64,000 bases of DNA. Source: SZUA-37 sp964472525. GTDB taxonomy: Bacteria > Pseudomonadota > Gammaproteobacteria > UBA6429 > Thiohalophilaceae. The position numbers and the translations under genes were made by a program. Shown in pieces: positions 16,879 to 24,534 of the stretch (positions are counted from its first letter, which is position 1; the number at the start of each line of letters is the position of its first letter). The notes beneath the pieces were generated by a model. That model did not search any database. It was not told the DNA's origin and saw only the letters and a list, made by a program, of their open reading frames with translations. The DNA lies in contig CAYYLL010000003.1 in the NCBI GenBank assembly GCA_964472525.1, positions 111,420 through 175,419 on the forward strand, read 5' to 3'.

Positions 16879-17715
16879 TTACAGCTCATCTTCTAGTAGC
16901 GTATCAGCGGCTTTGATAATATTATCAATTTCAATAAGCTGGCTTAACAGTTGTTCTACTTTATCTAATGGCATCATATTGGGGCCATCGCTTAAGGCTT
17001 TATCTGGGTCGGGGTGGACTTCCATAAAAACACCAGCAACGCCTGCGGCAATGGCTGAACGTGCGAGTAGAGGTACCATGGTGCGATCGCCCCCCGATGT
17101 ATTGCCCAGTCCACCGGGTTGTTGCACCGAATGGGTGGCGTCAAAAATAACTGGGCAGCCGGTTTTTCGCATTACCGCCAAGCCGCGCATGTCAGATATT
17201 AAAGTATTATAGCCAAAGCTAGTACCACGATCGCAGACCATAATGTGTTCGTTGCCGGTACTTTTGGCCTTATCAACTACATTTTGCATATCCCATGGGG
17301 CCATAAACTGGCCTTTTTTAATGTTAATGGGTTTACCTTGTTGGGCTACATTTAAAATAAAATTAGTTTGTCGCGCCAAAAAAGCCGGTGTTTGCAATAC
17401 GTCGACCACACTGGCTACTTCATCTAATGGAGTGTATTCATGCACATCGGTTAACACCGACAAACCAATGTCTGTTTTTACTTTTTCTAAAATACGCAGG
17501 CCTTCTTCGATACCGGGGCCGCGAAAGCTGTCTAGCGATGAACGATTGGCCTTGTCGAACGACGATTTAAACACCAGGCCGATGCCGAGTTTAGCCGTGA
17601 TTTCTTTAAGGGTTTGAGCCGTTTCCAGAATGAGCTTTTCATTTTCGATAACGCAAGGGCCAGCAATCACAAAAAAAGGCTGCTTATTGCCTACGTTTAG
17701 TTCATTTATTTTCAT
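16879..17715 (-). CDS. kdsA: KdsA, Kdo-8-phosphate synthase
   Basis: KdsA condenses arabinose-5-phosphate with phosphoenolpyruvate to Kdo-8-phosphate. Key blocks are FVIAGPCVIEN, KSSFDKANRSS, VLTDVHEY and FDATHSVQQPGG. An in-frame GTG at 17727 exists, but it overlaps the Shine-Dalgarno GGAG, which sits 11 bases before the ATG at 17715. I therefore chose 17715, giving 278 residues, close to the 284 of E. coli. In many proteobacteria kdsA follows pyrG and precedes eno. Here it is next to kdsD, so the Kdo genes kdsA-kdsD-(GT9)-kdsC and lptCAB form one run on the same strand. Confidence 0.96.
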   Translation of the reverse strand: MKINELNVGNKQPFFVIAGPCVIENEKLILETAQTLKEITAKLGIGLVFKSSFDKANRSSLDSFRGPGIEEGLRILEKVKTDIGLSVLTDVHEYTPLDEVASVVDVLQTPAFLARQTNFILNVAQQGKPINIKKGQFMAPWDMQNVVDKAKSTGNEHIMVCDRGTSFGYNTLISDMRGLAVMRKTGCPVIFDATHSVQQPGGLGNTSGGDRTMVPLLARSAIAAGVAGVFMEVHPDPDKALSDGPNMMPLDKVEQLLSQLIEIDNIIKAADTLLEDEL

Positions 17716-17798
17716 TCTATGTGTCACTCCAAACGCCTGATAAATACTCAGGATACTTTTATTTATAAGTTAGTTCAATTAAGCCCGAAACTGACATA

Positions 17799-18794
17799 TT
17801 AGGCAGTAACGTCAATATAAAGCCAGCTTAAATAGCCAATATAGGCACAGACCAGTAAAAAGCCTTCGAAGCGGTTAATTCGACCGACATTCTTAAAACC
17901 GTACGACATGATAAAAAATGTAACACTAAGGACAATCATGGTTAAAAAATCACGTTGTAACACCACTTCTTGGAGATGGATTGGAGTAATAAGAGCCGGG
18001 ATCCCTACAACGGCTAGTAAGTTAAAGATATTTGAGCCAATAATATTCCCAATCGCCAAATCATGCTCACCTTTAAGTGCGCTTACAACGGTTGCAGCCA
18101 GTTCGGGTAAACTGGTTCCGAGGGCGACAATGGTGAGGCCAATAATTAAATCGCTGACACCGAAGACATGCGCGACTTCAACTGCCCCCCAAACCAGTAC
18201 TTTCGAACTGATAAGCAATAAGATAAACCCCAGAACTAGCCAGAAAAGAGCAAGCTTGAATGAAAGTTGTGGAATTTCTGATTCATATTCGTCTTTAAGG
18301 GGATCGTGAGGGGTATGATTGTGTTGTTTATTCTCATTAATACCCACTTTAATCATCCAGCTTAATATCACCACGAGTCCGATCAGTAAAATGAGGCCAT
18401 CGATGACAGTGAGCTGTAAATCCCACATTAAAACCAGCGTGAGGAGCATCACGATAAACATAATGGGGTATTCACGCTTGAGTATTTGTGATTTAACCCG
18501 TAGGGGGGTGACTAACGCAGTTACACCAAGAACTAAGGCGATATTAGTAATATTAGAGCCAATGGCATTACCAATGGCCAGATTAGGTGTGCCTTCCAAT
18601 GCGGCGAAAATGGAAACGAGTATTTCAGGTGCAGAAGTACCAAAACCGATGATGGTTAAGCCAATAATCATCGGTGAAACGCCCAGATTGCGGGCAGTAG
18701 CAGCTCCACCCATCACAAAGCGATCGGCTCCCCATAGTAAAACAAAGAATCCACCAGTAATGGCTAATGAAGGGTAAAGGAGCTGCATAAACAT
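17799..18794 (-). CDS. yrbG: Calcium/sodium antiporter (CaCA family, YrbG-like)
   Basis: This 331-residue inner-membrane protein has about ten predicted helices in two inverted halves. Each half carries the alpha-repeat of cation/Ca2+ exchangers: IIGLTIIGFGTSAPEILVS in the first and IIGLTIVALGTSLPELAATVVS in the second, each with the ion-binding acidic residue. The halves are joined by a hydrophilic loop with HNHTPHDPLKDE. Homologues exchange Ca2+ for Na+ (or K+/Na+). The position upstream of the Kdo/lpt genes matches E. coli, where yrbG is followed by kdsD-kdsC-lptCAB. The ATG at 18794 or the one two codons later may be used. Confidence 0.92.
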   Translation of the reverse strand: MFMQLLYPSLAITGGFFVLLWGADRFVMGGAATARNLGVSPMIIGLTIIGFGTSAPEILVSIFAALEGTPNLAIGNAIGSNITNIALVLGVTALVTPLRVKSQILKREYPIMFIVMLLTLVLMWDLQLTVIDGLILLIGLVVILSWMIKVGINENKQHNHTPHDPLKDEYESEIPQLSFKLALFWLVLGFILLLISSKVLVWGAVEVAHVFGVSDLIIGLTIVALGTSLPELAATVVSALKGEHDLAIGNIIGSNIFNLLAVVGIPALITPIHLQEVVLQRDFLTMIVLSVTFFIMSYGFKNVGRINRFEGFLLVCAYIGYLSWLYIDVTA

Positions 18795-18890
18795 AAATGT
18801 TGGGATTCCTGTATTCGAATTTAATCGGGGCTGAGCGTGGCTTTTATGAGGTTTTTATTTGGAAAAAGCCTCGGCTTACCTTTGTATGAC

Positions 18891-19676
18891 TTATTGTATT
18901 GCTTTTTCCAGATCTTGTTCTAACAAAAGATCGTCTTCTGAATCGGTGGGTGGCGTTGGCCGACTGTTTTTGTCTTGTGGTGGTTTACCATCATAAACAA
19001 GGTATTTACGGTGTTGCAAATAAGCTTCGCGCAAGAAAGCGTAACGGTCAAAGGCAGCCTGGTCGACGACCTTAGATGCCCCGAGTAAGTCTGCACGGGT
19101 ATCGACTACTTTTAAACCAAGGGTTGCATAACGGGCTTCGGTATCGCGAATGTTGTAAATAGGGTCAGCTTGCGCATCAACCAGTAAGCCGGTTGTATCG
19201 CGGAGGGTGCTTGAGCCGAGCAAGGGTAAAACTAAATAAGGGCCATCGTTTACCCCCCAAACAGCCAGTGTTTGGCCAAAGTCTTCATGGTGCTTTGGTA
19301 AGTCCATATAAGTGGCGACATCAAAAAGGCCGAAAACACCAAAGAAGGTATTGGCGACAATGCGTAATGAGTCGTGACCCGCCTGGGAAAATTTGCCCTG
19401 TAATACATCGTTTAACACAACTAGAATATCACCAAGGTTGCTGAAAAAATTAGAAATACCGGTACGAACAGGGCTGGGAACGTAATCTTTATAAGCCATC
19501 GCAACCGGTTTAAGCACATTGCGATCAACCGCATCATTAAAAGAAAACATGGCCCGGTTATAAGATTCAAACGGGTCGTTATCTGGGGACGGGCCATTGA
19601 CCGAAGCACAGCTAGCCGTTGCCGCTGCAATGGTGAAAGTTAGCAACAATGATTTTATTGTTTTTAACGTACACAT
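18891..19676 (-). CDS. mlaA: MlaA (VacJ), outer-membrane lipoprotein
   Basis: MlaA sits in the outer membrane with porins and removes mislocalised phospholipids from the outer leaflet, passing them to MlaC. The 261-residue precursor has a lipoprotein signal with the modified cysteine at C23 (TASC). The VacJ signature follows: DPFESYNRAMFSFNDAVDRNVLKPVA, then FFSNLGDILVVLNDVLQGKF and the GPYLVLPLLGSSTLRD block. The C-terminus is Gln/Asp-rich. The rest of the pathway (mlaFEDCB) is divergently encoded from 20976, with two small genes between. In P. aeruginosa mlaA is remote from that operon, so this close pairing is notable. Confidence 0.96.
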   Translation of the reverse strand: MCTLKTIKSLLLTFTIAAATASCASVNGPSPDNDPFESYNRAMFSFNDAVDRNVLKPVAMAYKDYVPSPVRTGISNFFSNLGDILVVLNDVLQGKFSQAGHDSLRIVANTFFGVFGLFDVATYMDLPKHHEDFGQTLAVWGVNDGPYLVLPLLGSSTLRDTTGLLVDAQADPIYNIRDTEARYATLGLKVVDTRADLLGASKVVDQAAFDRYAFLREAYLQHRKYLVYDGKPPQDKNSRPTPPTDSEDDLLLEQDLEKAIQ

Positions 19677-19847
19677 AGGCTGTTCTCACTGATGACTAAG
19701 GTTATGATTTTGTTGGAAGTACTTTATGTGATTTTAAGGCTATTGGCAATAAAGGAGTTTAAGCCCATTTGACACAATGATGTTTTAGATTCTTAGATAA
19801 AAAAGAAATAATAAAGGCTTGAAGTAAGACCTGATGGAACCGTTCAC

Positions 19848-19912
19848 CCTCCCAAAATAAAATATAAAATATAAAATATAAAATTAAGTATTAGTGTTTG
19901 CGTTTTGGGAGG
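19848..19912. repeat. 7-bp AT-rich tandem repeat framed by a 10-bp inverted repeat
   Basis: CCTCCCAAAA at 19848-19857 is matched by its exact complement TTTTGGGAGG at 19903-19912. The 45 bp between hold about four tandem copies of a 7-bp unit, AATATAA (19857-19884 approximately). The structure lies in the 242-bp gap between mlaA and the small zinc-ribbon gene. The arms are followed by A residues on the + strand, and on the - strand the T run precedes the hairpin, so it does not look like a normal intrinsic terminator. The unit number may vary between strains. Confidence 0.75.
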
Positions 19913-19918
19913 AAAAAA

Positions 19919-20101
19919 CTATCCCCCGCTATTTTTAATCACACCACAACGTACGCAGTGATATTGAGTGACTAGCTTGCCTTTTTTAACATCAAACGGG
20001 GTATTCACCACTTCCCATTTATGAAAGCCACTTTTGCATAGGGTTTTTCCTTTATGCTTGTTTTTTGGTTTGGGCTTTTTGAAAGGGAGAATATCGGCCA
20101 T
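19919..20101 (-). CDS. Small zinc-ribbon-like protein
   Basis: This is a 60-residue protein, very basic at the N-terminus (KKPKPKNKHKGK). It has a probable metal site formed by C22 and H27 (LCKSGFHKWE) and C49 and C52 (HCVRCG). The C-x4-H ... C-x2-C layout resembles a treble-clef or zinc-ribbon fold. I recall short proteins of similar form (ILPF...GKTLC..GHHKW) in other gammaproteobacteria but know no function for them. It stands alone between mlaA and a divergent DUF72 gene. Given its charge and zinc site, nucleic acid or ribosome binding is possible, but that is inference. Confidence 0.75.
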   Translation of the reverse strand: MADILPFKKPKPKNKHKGKTLCKSGFHKWEVVNTPFDVKKGKLVTQYHCVRCGVIKNSGG

Positions 20102-20185
20102 GAGTCTGAATTGTATTTGCTGTTGTTATTAGACAAAGTATAGTCGGTTGTTGGTAAAGAATAAAATACGGAGTATGGAGTGAAT

Positions 20186-20881
20186 ATGTCACAGCGAGAT
20201 TATCGGATTTTAATTGGAACAGCCGGTTGGCAACATTCTGAATGGGGTAATGAGGTTTTTTATCCCGAAGATTTACCGGAGGACTGGTTTTTATCCTTTT
20301 ACTCAAATGAATTTCCGGTGGTGGTGGTCCCCGAGTCACAGTGGGCATATGTATCGGAAGCAGAACAAATGATGGATGAAATTATTGAGCAGGCCACAGT
20401 GGGTTTTAAGTGTATTTTTGAACTGGATTTAATGGCGCAAAAGAATATTCCGATACGTTTGGAATATTTAGCAAAAGTTGACGGTTTTTTGGGTGGTTTA
20501 CTGGTGCGTGTCAATAGCGACTTTGTTAATGATAATAAACTATGTGAACAGTTAGTTTCTTTGAATAATGATTTTAATATCTGTTTAGATGTTGATGGTG
20601 AGGTAGAGTTATCGGATTTGGCGACGTTTTGTGAGCAACATGCTATCAGTGTGTGTTGGCGCGGAAAAGGTGAAGTGATTGTGCCGGATGAATCACGTTT
20701 ATGGTTAGCTCGTTGTGACAGTGGGCAAGATAAAAAGGCCACTGCGCAGCAATTAAAAACAATCATTACCGAACAGTTAAAGCTGGAAAGTCAGTCGCGT
20801 GTGCATATATTAATTGTTGATGGTACGCCACCGAGTATTGAAGTCACTCGTAATGCCAGTATTATGCTCGATATTATGTAA
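20186..20881 (+). CDS. DUF72-like protein
   Basis: The N-terminus, ILIGTAGWQHSEWGNEVFYPEDLPEDWFLSFYSNEF, is the DUF72 hallmark (GTxGW...YP..L....WL.FY...F), a TIM-barrel-like family of unknown activity. The ATG at 20186 has GGAG five bases upstream, so I prefer it to the in-frame GTG at 20180; this gives 231 residues, at the short end of the family. The C-terminal half lacks the usual long Tyr/Trp-rich section seen in larger DUF72 members. It is divergent from the zinc-ribbon gene and 94 bp upstream of mlaF; the gap probably contains the mla promoter. Function is unknown. Confidence 0.8.
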   Translation: MSQRDYRILIGTAGWQHSEWGNEVFYPEDLPEDWFLSFYSNEFPVVVVPESQWAYVSEAEQMMDEIIEQATVGFKCIFELDLMAQKNIPIRLEYLAKVDGFLGGLLVRVNSDFVNDNKLCEQLVSLNNDFNICLDVDGEVELSDLATFCEQHAISVCWRGKGEVIVPDESRLWLARCDSGQDKKATAQQLKTIITEQLKLESQSRVHILIVDGTPPSIEVTRNASIMLDIM

Positions 20882-20975
20882 TTTTAATGCGATTTTATGT
20901 TTTATTAAGTTATTGCAAGGTGGGTGAATGCAAGGCACAATGTAAAAAATCAAAATCCACTGGTTAAGTATTTGT

Positions 20976-21779
20976 ATGGACGAAAATAAAACTCTGGTTA
21001 AAGTTCGCAATTTAAAGTTTGCCCGTGGCGGCCGGATGATTTTTGATGGCGTGGATTTAGATATCCAGCGCGGTAAAATCACTGTGATTATGGGGCCGAG
21101 TGGTACCGGTAAAACGACTTTGTTACGCTTGATCGGCCGCCAGTTAAAACCACTAGAAGGTTCGATCATTGTCGATGGTGAAGAAGTCACAACGCTGAGC
21201 CATCGTCGTTTATACGAACTACGCAAACGCATGGGTATGTTATTTCAAAACGGTGCGTTACTCACCGACTTAAATGTATTTGAGAACGTGGCCTATCCTA
21301 TTCGTGAGCATACTAATCTTTCCGACGAGCTTATCCGTACTCTTGTTTTAATGAAATTACAGGCGGTAGGCTTACGCGGAGCGCGCGATTTAATGCCGGC
21401 TGAATTGTCTGGCGGGATGTCTCGCCGGGTTGCTTTAGCGCGGGCGATTGCACTCGACCCGATGATGATTATGTATGATGAGCCTTTTACCGGTCAGGAT
21501 CCGATTTCAATGGGAGTACTGGTGCGTTTAATCCGTAATTTAAATGATGCACTGGGTTTAACCAGTGTGGTTGTTTCTCATGATATTGAAGAAGCGTCTT
21601 CGATTGCCGATTATATTTACCTGCTATCGGGTGGTAAGGTCGTGGCACACGGGACGAGCGAAGATTTAGCCAATTCAGATTCTGAATGGGCACAGCAGTT
21701 TATGAAAGGAAAGCCGGATGGCCCGGTTCCCTTCCATTTTCAGGCTCAACCTTATGCGAATGATCTGAATATAGGTTAA
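20976..21779 (+). CDS. mlaF: MlaF, phospholipid transport ABC ATPase
   Basis: MlaF is the ATPase of the MlaFEDB inner-membrane complex that moves phospholipids between MlaC and the inner membrane. The 267 residues contain Walker A GPSGTGKT (40-47), Q-loop MLFQNGALLTDLNVFENVAYP, signature LSGGMSRRVALARAIA, Walker B MIMYDEPFTGQDP and the H-loop VVSHDIEEA. It is first in the mlaFEDCB operon. Upstream, two TGCAAGG direct repeats (about 20917 and 20929) lie in the probable promoter region; their meaning is unknown. Confidence 0.96.
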   Translation: MDENKTLVKVRNLKFARGGRMIFDGVDLDIQRGKITVIMGPSGTGKTTLLRLIGRQLKPLEGSIIVDGEEVTTLSHRRLYELRKRMGMLFQNGALLTDLNVFENVAYPIREHTNLSDELIRTLVLMKLQAVGLRGARDLMPAELSGGMSRRVALARAIALDPMMIMYDEPFTGQDPISMGVLVRLIRNLNDALGLTSVVVSHDIEEASSIADYIYLLSGGKVVAHGTSEDLANSDSEWAQQFMKGKPDGPVPFHFQAQPYANDLNIG

Positions 21780-21802
21780 CGGGAACAGGCTAGAGAAGAA
21801 AT

Positions 21803-22579
21803 ATGATGAATCAGATCCAGTTACTCGGTCGTAAAGCATTGGATTTTTTCCAGCGTTTAGGTCGTGGCCATATTCTTATTATTGATATATTAAAGAGCCA
21901 ACCTGCACTATTTTTACGCCCTCGCTTAATTATTCAACAAATTTTTTCAGTGGGTGTCTTGTCTATTATTATTATTGTGGTCTCAGGCTTTTTTGTAGGC
22001 ATGGTAATGGGCTTGCAAGGTTATAACACGCTGGTTGATTTTGGTGCAGAAGAATCCCTGGGTGTGATGGTGGCTTTGTCGTTAGTGCGAGAGTTAGGCC
22101 CGGTTGTGACGGCACTGTTATTTGCAGGACGAGCCGGTTCGGCACTCACTGCCGAAATTGGTTTAATGAAAGCAACCGAACAATTATCTGCAATGGAAAT
22201 GATGGCCGTCGATCCTGTTCGGCGAGTATTAGCGCCCCGATTCTTGGCCGGAGTTATTTCAATGCCATTATTGGCTGCTATGTTTAGTGCAGTAGGCATA
22301 TTAGGTGGTTATTTTGTGGGTGTGGGTTTGTTGGGTGTCGATGATGGCGCTTATTGGTCGCAAATGCAGGCTAAAGTTGATCTCTACGACGACTTGTATA
22401 ATGGGATTATAAAAAGTGTCGTATTTGGTTTTGTGGTGACATGGATTGCGGTTTTCGAGGGTTATGATGCCGTACCCACATCCGAAGGTGTCAGTCGGGC
22501 GACAACACGAACCGTAGTGCATTCATCACTCGCTGTTTTAGGTTTAGACTTTATTTTAACCGCACTCATGTTTAATTAA
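21803..22579 (+). CDS. mlaE: MlaE, phospholipid transport permease
   Basis: MlaE is the membrane permease of the Mla complex. The 258 residues have five to six hydrophobic segments and the family block GMVMGLQGYNTLVDFGAEESLGVMVALSLVRELGPVVTALLFAGRAGSALTAEIG, followed by MEMMAVDPVRRVLAPRF. The start has two tandem ATGs; either is possible, preceded by AGAGAAGAA. It follows mlaF by 23 bp and precedes mlaD by 27 bp. Confidence 0.96.
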   Translation: MMNQIQLLGRKALDFFQRLGRGHILIIDILKSQPALFLRPRLIIQQIFSVGVLSIIIIVVSGFFVGMVMGLQGYNTLVDFGAEESLGVMVALSLVRELGPVVTALLFAGRAGSALTAEIGLMKATEQLSAMEMMAVDPVRRVLAPRFLAGVISMPLLAAMFSAVGILGGYFVGVGLLGVDDGAYWSQMQAKVDLYDDLYNGIIKSVVFGFVVTWIAVFEGYDAVPTSEGVSRATTRTVVHSSLAVLGLDFILTALMFN

Positions 22580-22606
22580 TTAAGGTTAGTTTTAGGAGAA
22601 AAACAA

Positions 22607-23164
22607 ATGACAACACGTATTGCAGAAATTTGGGTGGGGCTGTTTGTTGCTGCTGGTATTGCGGCATTGTTTATGCTGGCAATGAAGGTGAGTAATTTAA
22701 GTACCTATAGCTCAGATCAAGGTTATGCTGTAACGGCTTATTTCGATGATATTAGTGGTTTAAAAGTGCGTTCGGCAGTAACCATGGCGGGCGTTCCTAT
22801 TGGTCGGGTTAAAAATATTCAATTGGATAAAAAACGTTTAAGTGCTCGTGTAACCATGGAAATAAATGGCGAATATAATACCTTGCCGGATGACTCGTCA
22901 GCGAGTATTTATACGGCCGGTTTGTTGGGCGAAAAATATGTTGGTCTGGAACCGGGTGCGGGCTCTAACAGTTGTGAAGATATTACTTTAAGTGATAGTG
23001 GTAAAATTGAATTCGATGAAACAAAAAATAAAGATTGTACACCGGGCGTATTAAAACAAGGTTCTGTGATTAAAATCACACAAGATTCATTAGTACTGGA
23101 AAAATTAATTGGTCAGTTTGTTTCTAAATTTTTAGACAGTAATAATAAGGAATCCAAAAAATGA
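22607..23164 (+). CDS. mlaD: MlaD, MCE-domain phospholipid-binding protein
   Basis: MlaD forms a hexameric ring anchored in the inner membrane through which lipids pass between MlaE and MlaC. The 185 residues are the usual length (183 in E. coli). An N-terminal membrane helix (VGLFVAAGIAALFMLAMKV) is followed by an MCE domain (about 40-118) with AYFDDISGLKVRSAVTMAGVPIGRV and IYTAGLLGEKYVGLEPGA. A short insertion with paired cysteines (C at about 126 and 145) precedes the C-terminal helix. The stop overlaps the mlaC start by 4 bp. Confidence 0.95.
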   Translation: MTTRIAEIWVGLFVAAGIAALFMLAMKVSNLSTYSSDQGYAVTAYFDDISGLKVRSAVTMAGVPIGRVKNIQLDKKRLSARVTMEINGEYNTLPDDSSASIYTAGLLGEKYVGLEPGAGSNSCEDITLSDSGKIEFDETKNKDCTPGVLKQGSVIKITQDSLVLEKLIGQFVSKFLDSNNKESKK

Positions 23165-23808
23165 TTTTAAAAAATAAAGCAAAATATTCTACTGCTCTTA
23201 TTGTGGGTTTTACTTTTTTTGTTGCCGCCTTGGTTCTTGTTCATAGTACCCCCGTTTATGCTGTCGGTTCAGTAGAAGAACCACAAGCACTGATAAAAAA
23301 TACAACCATAAAAATGTTTGCTAAATTAAAAGCAGAAAAAAAAGCGCTGGATAAGGATCCAGAGCTTATTTATGGCATGGTGAGCAGCATTGTTTTGCCA
23401 CATTTTGATTTTATTAGTATGTCGAAATGGGTATTGGGTCGAAATTGGCGAACTGCTTCGCGGGCTCAAAAAATAGGATTTATTAAAGCTTTTCGGGAAT
23501 TGTTAGTACGTACCTATTCAGTTGCATTACTTGAATATACCGACAATAAAATAAGATATAAACCATTTAGGGGTGATCTTGCCCAGAATGATGTTGCGGT
23601 AAAAACACAGGTTGAAGCTGGAAGCGGCGGACCGGTTGATATTAATTACAGACTGCACAAAGGCAAGAGAGGCTGGAAGGTTTACGATATATCGGTTGAA
23701 GGAGTGAGCTTAATCGCTAATTATCGGACTTCATTTGCGTCTGAGGTAAGACAAAAAGGACTGGATGCCTTGATTACCCGTTTGCAAAAACATAATAATA
23801 AGAAGTAA
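23161..23808 (+). CDS. mlaC: MlaC, periplasmic phospholipid-binding protein
   Basis: MlaC shuttles phospholipids across the periplasm between MlaA and the MlaFEDB complex. The 215-residue precursor has a long Sec signal peptide ending near residue 34 (HSTPVYA). The Ttg2D/MlaC domain follows, with PHFDFISMSKWVLGRNWRTASRAQKIGFIKAFRELLVRTYSVAL and the C-terminal GWKVYDISVEGVSLIANYRTSFASEV. It overlaps mlaD by 4 bp (ATGA), so translation is probably coupled. Confidence 0.95.
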   Translation: MILKNKAKYSTALIVGFTFFVAALVLVHSTPVYAVGSVEEPQALIKNTTIKMFAKLKAEKKALDKDPELIYGMVSSIVLPHFDFISMSKWVLGRNWRTASRAQKIGFIKAFRELLVRTYSVALLEYTDNKIRYKPFRGDLAQNDVAVKTQVEAGSGGPVDINYRLHKGKRGWKVYDISVEGVSLIANYRTSFASEVRQKGLDALITRLQKHNNKK

Positions 23809-23823
23809 AGAGAGTTAAGTTTG

Positions 23824-24123
23824 ATGGCTGATGTCAGCATTAAAAAAGTATCCGATACGCACTTTGCTGTACAAGGTGTTTTAATGATGCATACGGTGAT
23901 GTCAATTATCAATGAAGTAGCTAACAATTTTAATTCACAAAATGAAATAACGATTGATTTTGCTGAAGTTAAAAACAGTGATAGTGCGGCTGTCGCGCTT
24001 ATCGTTTCTTGGTTAGCGAAGGCTAAAATAAAAAATATCAAACTTCATTTGTTGAATCTACCTCAGCAAATACTGGATATCGCCAAAGCCAGTGATTTAC
24101 TGGAAATTCTGCCAATTGACTAA
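23824..24123 (+). CDS. mlaB: MlaB, STAS-domain subunit of the Mla complex
   Basis: MlaB binds MlaF and is needed for complex assembly and activity. It is a 99-residue single STAS domain, with the loop at EVKNSDSAAVALIVSWLAKAK corresponding to the phosphorylation-type site of STAS proteins. An in-frame TTG at 23821 precedes the ATG at 23824; the ATG is preferred. It lies 15 bp after mlaC. After it come about 150 bp before ibaG, with a 6-bp inverted repeat at 24200-24223 that lacks a T run. Confidence 0.92.
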   Translation: MADVSIKKVSDTHFAVQGVLMMHTVMSIINEVANNFNSQNEITIDFAEVKNSDSAAVALIVSWLAKAKIKNIKLHLLNLPQQILDIAKASDLLEILPID

Positions 24124-24271
24124 ATCTATTGTCATCCCAGCTATATTGTCCTGATTTTTCAACAAATTACTGTATTTAGTACTAAATAACGCATAAATTC
24201 CTGTGCCTTGTGGCAATCACAGGCTAAAATAGCGCCCTTAGTTTAACCCCCATACAATCAAGGTGTACCCC

Positions 24272-24532
24272 ATGGAACCAAAACAAGTCGAAGAATTAAT
24301 CAAAGCAGGTTTACCCGATTGTGACGTAATGGTAACAGGGGACGGTAGCCACTTTAATGCCACGATTGTCGGTGATATTTTTGATGGGATGATGCCGGTT
24401 AAAAAGCAGCAACTGGTATACAAAACAGTGAATAAATATATTGCCAGCGGTGAACTACACGCTTTTACAATGAAAACGTATACCCCAGCTGAATGGGAAA
24501 AAGCGAAACTGTTACAAGGTGGGTCGCTATAG
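24272..24532 (+). CDS. ibaG: IbaG, BolA-family protein
   Basis: IbaG (YrbA) is a small BolA-like protein that pairs with monothiol glutaredoxins around [2Fe-2S] clusters and is linked to acid stress. An in-frame GTG lies three codons upstream, but AAGG 8 bases before the ATG at 24272 supports the shorter form of 86 residues (84 in E. coli). The BolA fold residues are visible: DCDVMVTGDGSHFNATIVGDIF and LVYKTVNKYI.ELHAFTMKTYTPAEW, with the conserved histidines. It is two bases ahead of murA, the standard arrangement. Confidence 0.95.
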   Translation: MEPKQVEELIKAGLPDCDVMVTGDGSHFNATIVGDIFDGMMPVKKQQLVYKTVNKYIASGELHAFTMKTYTPAEWEKAKLLQGGSL

Positions 24533-24534
24533 CA

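Noticed and set aside
24200..24223. Inverted repeat CCTGTG...CACAGG after mlaB as a terminator
   Set aside because: Only a 6-bp stem with a 12-nt loop and no T run after it, and it precedes ibaG closely; it may equally be part of a promoter region.
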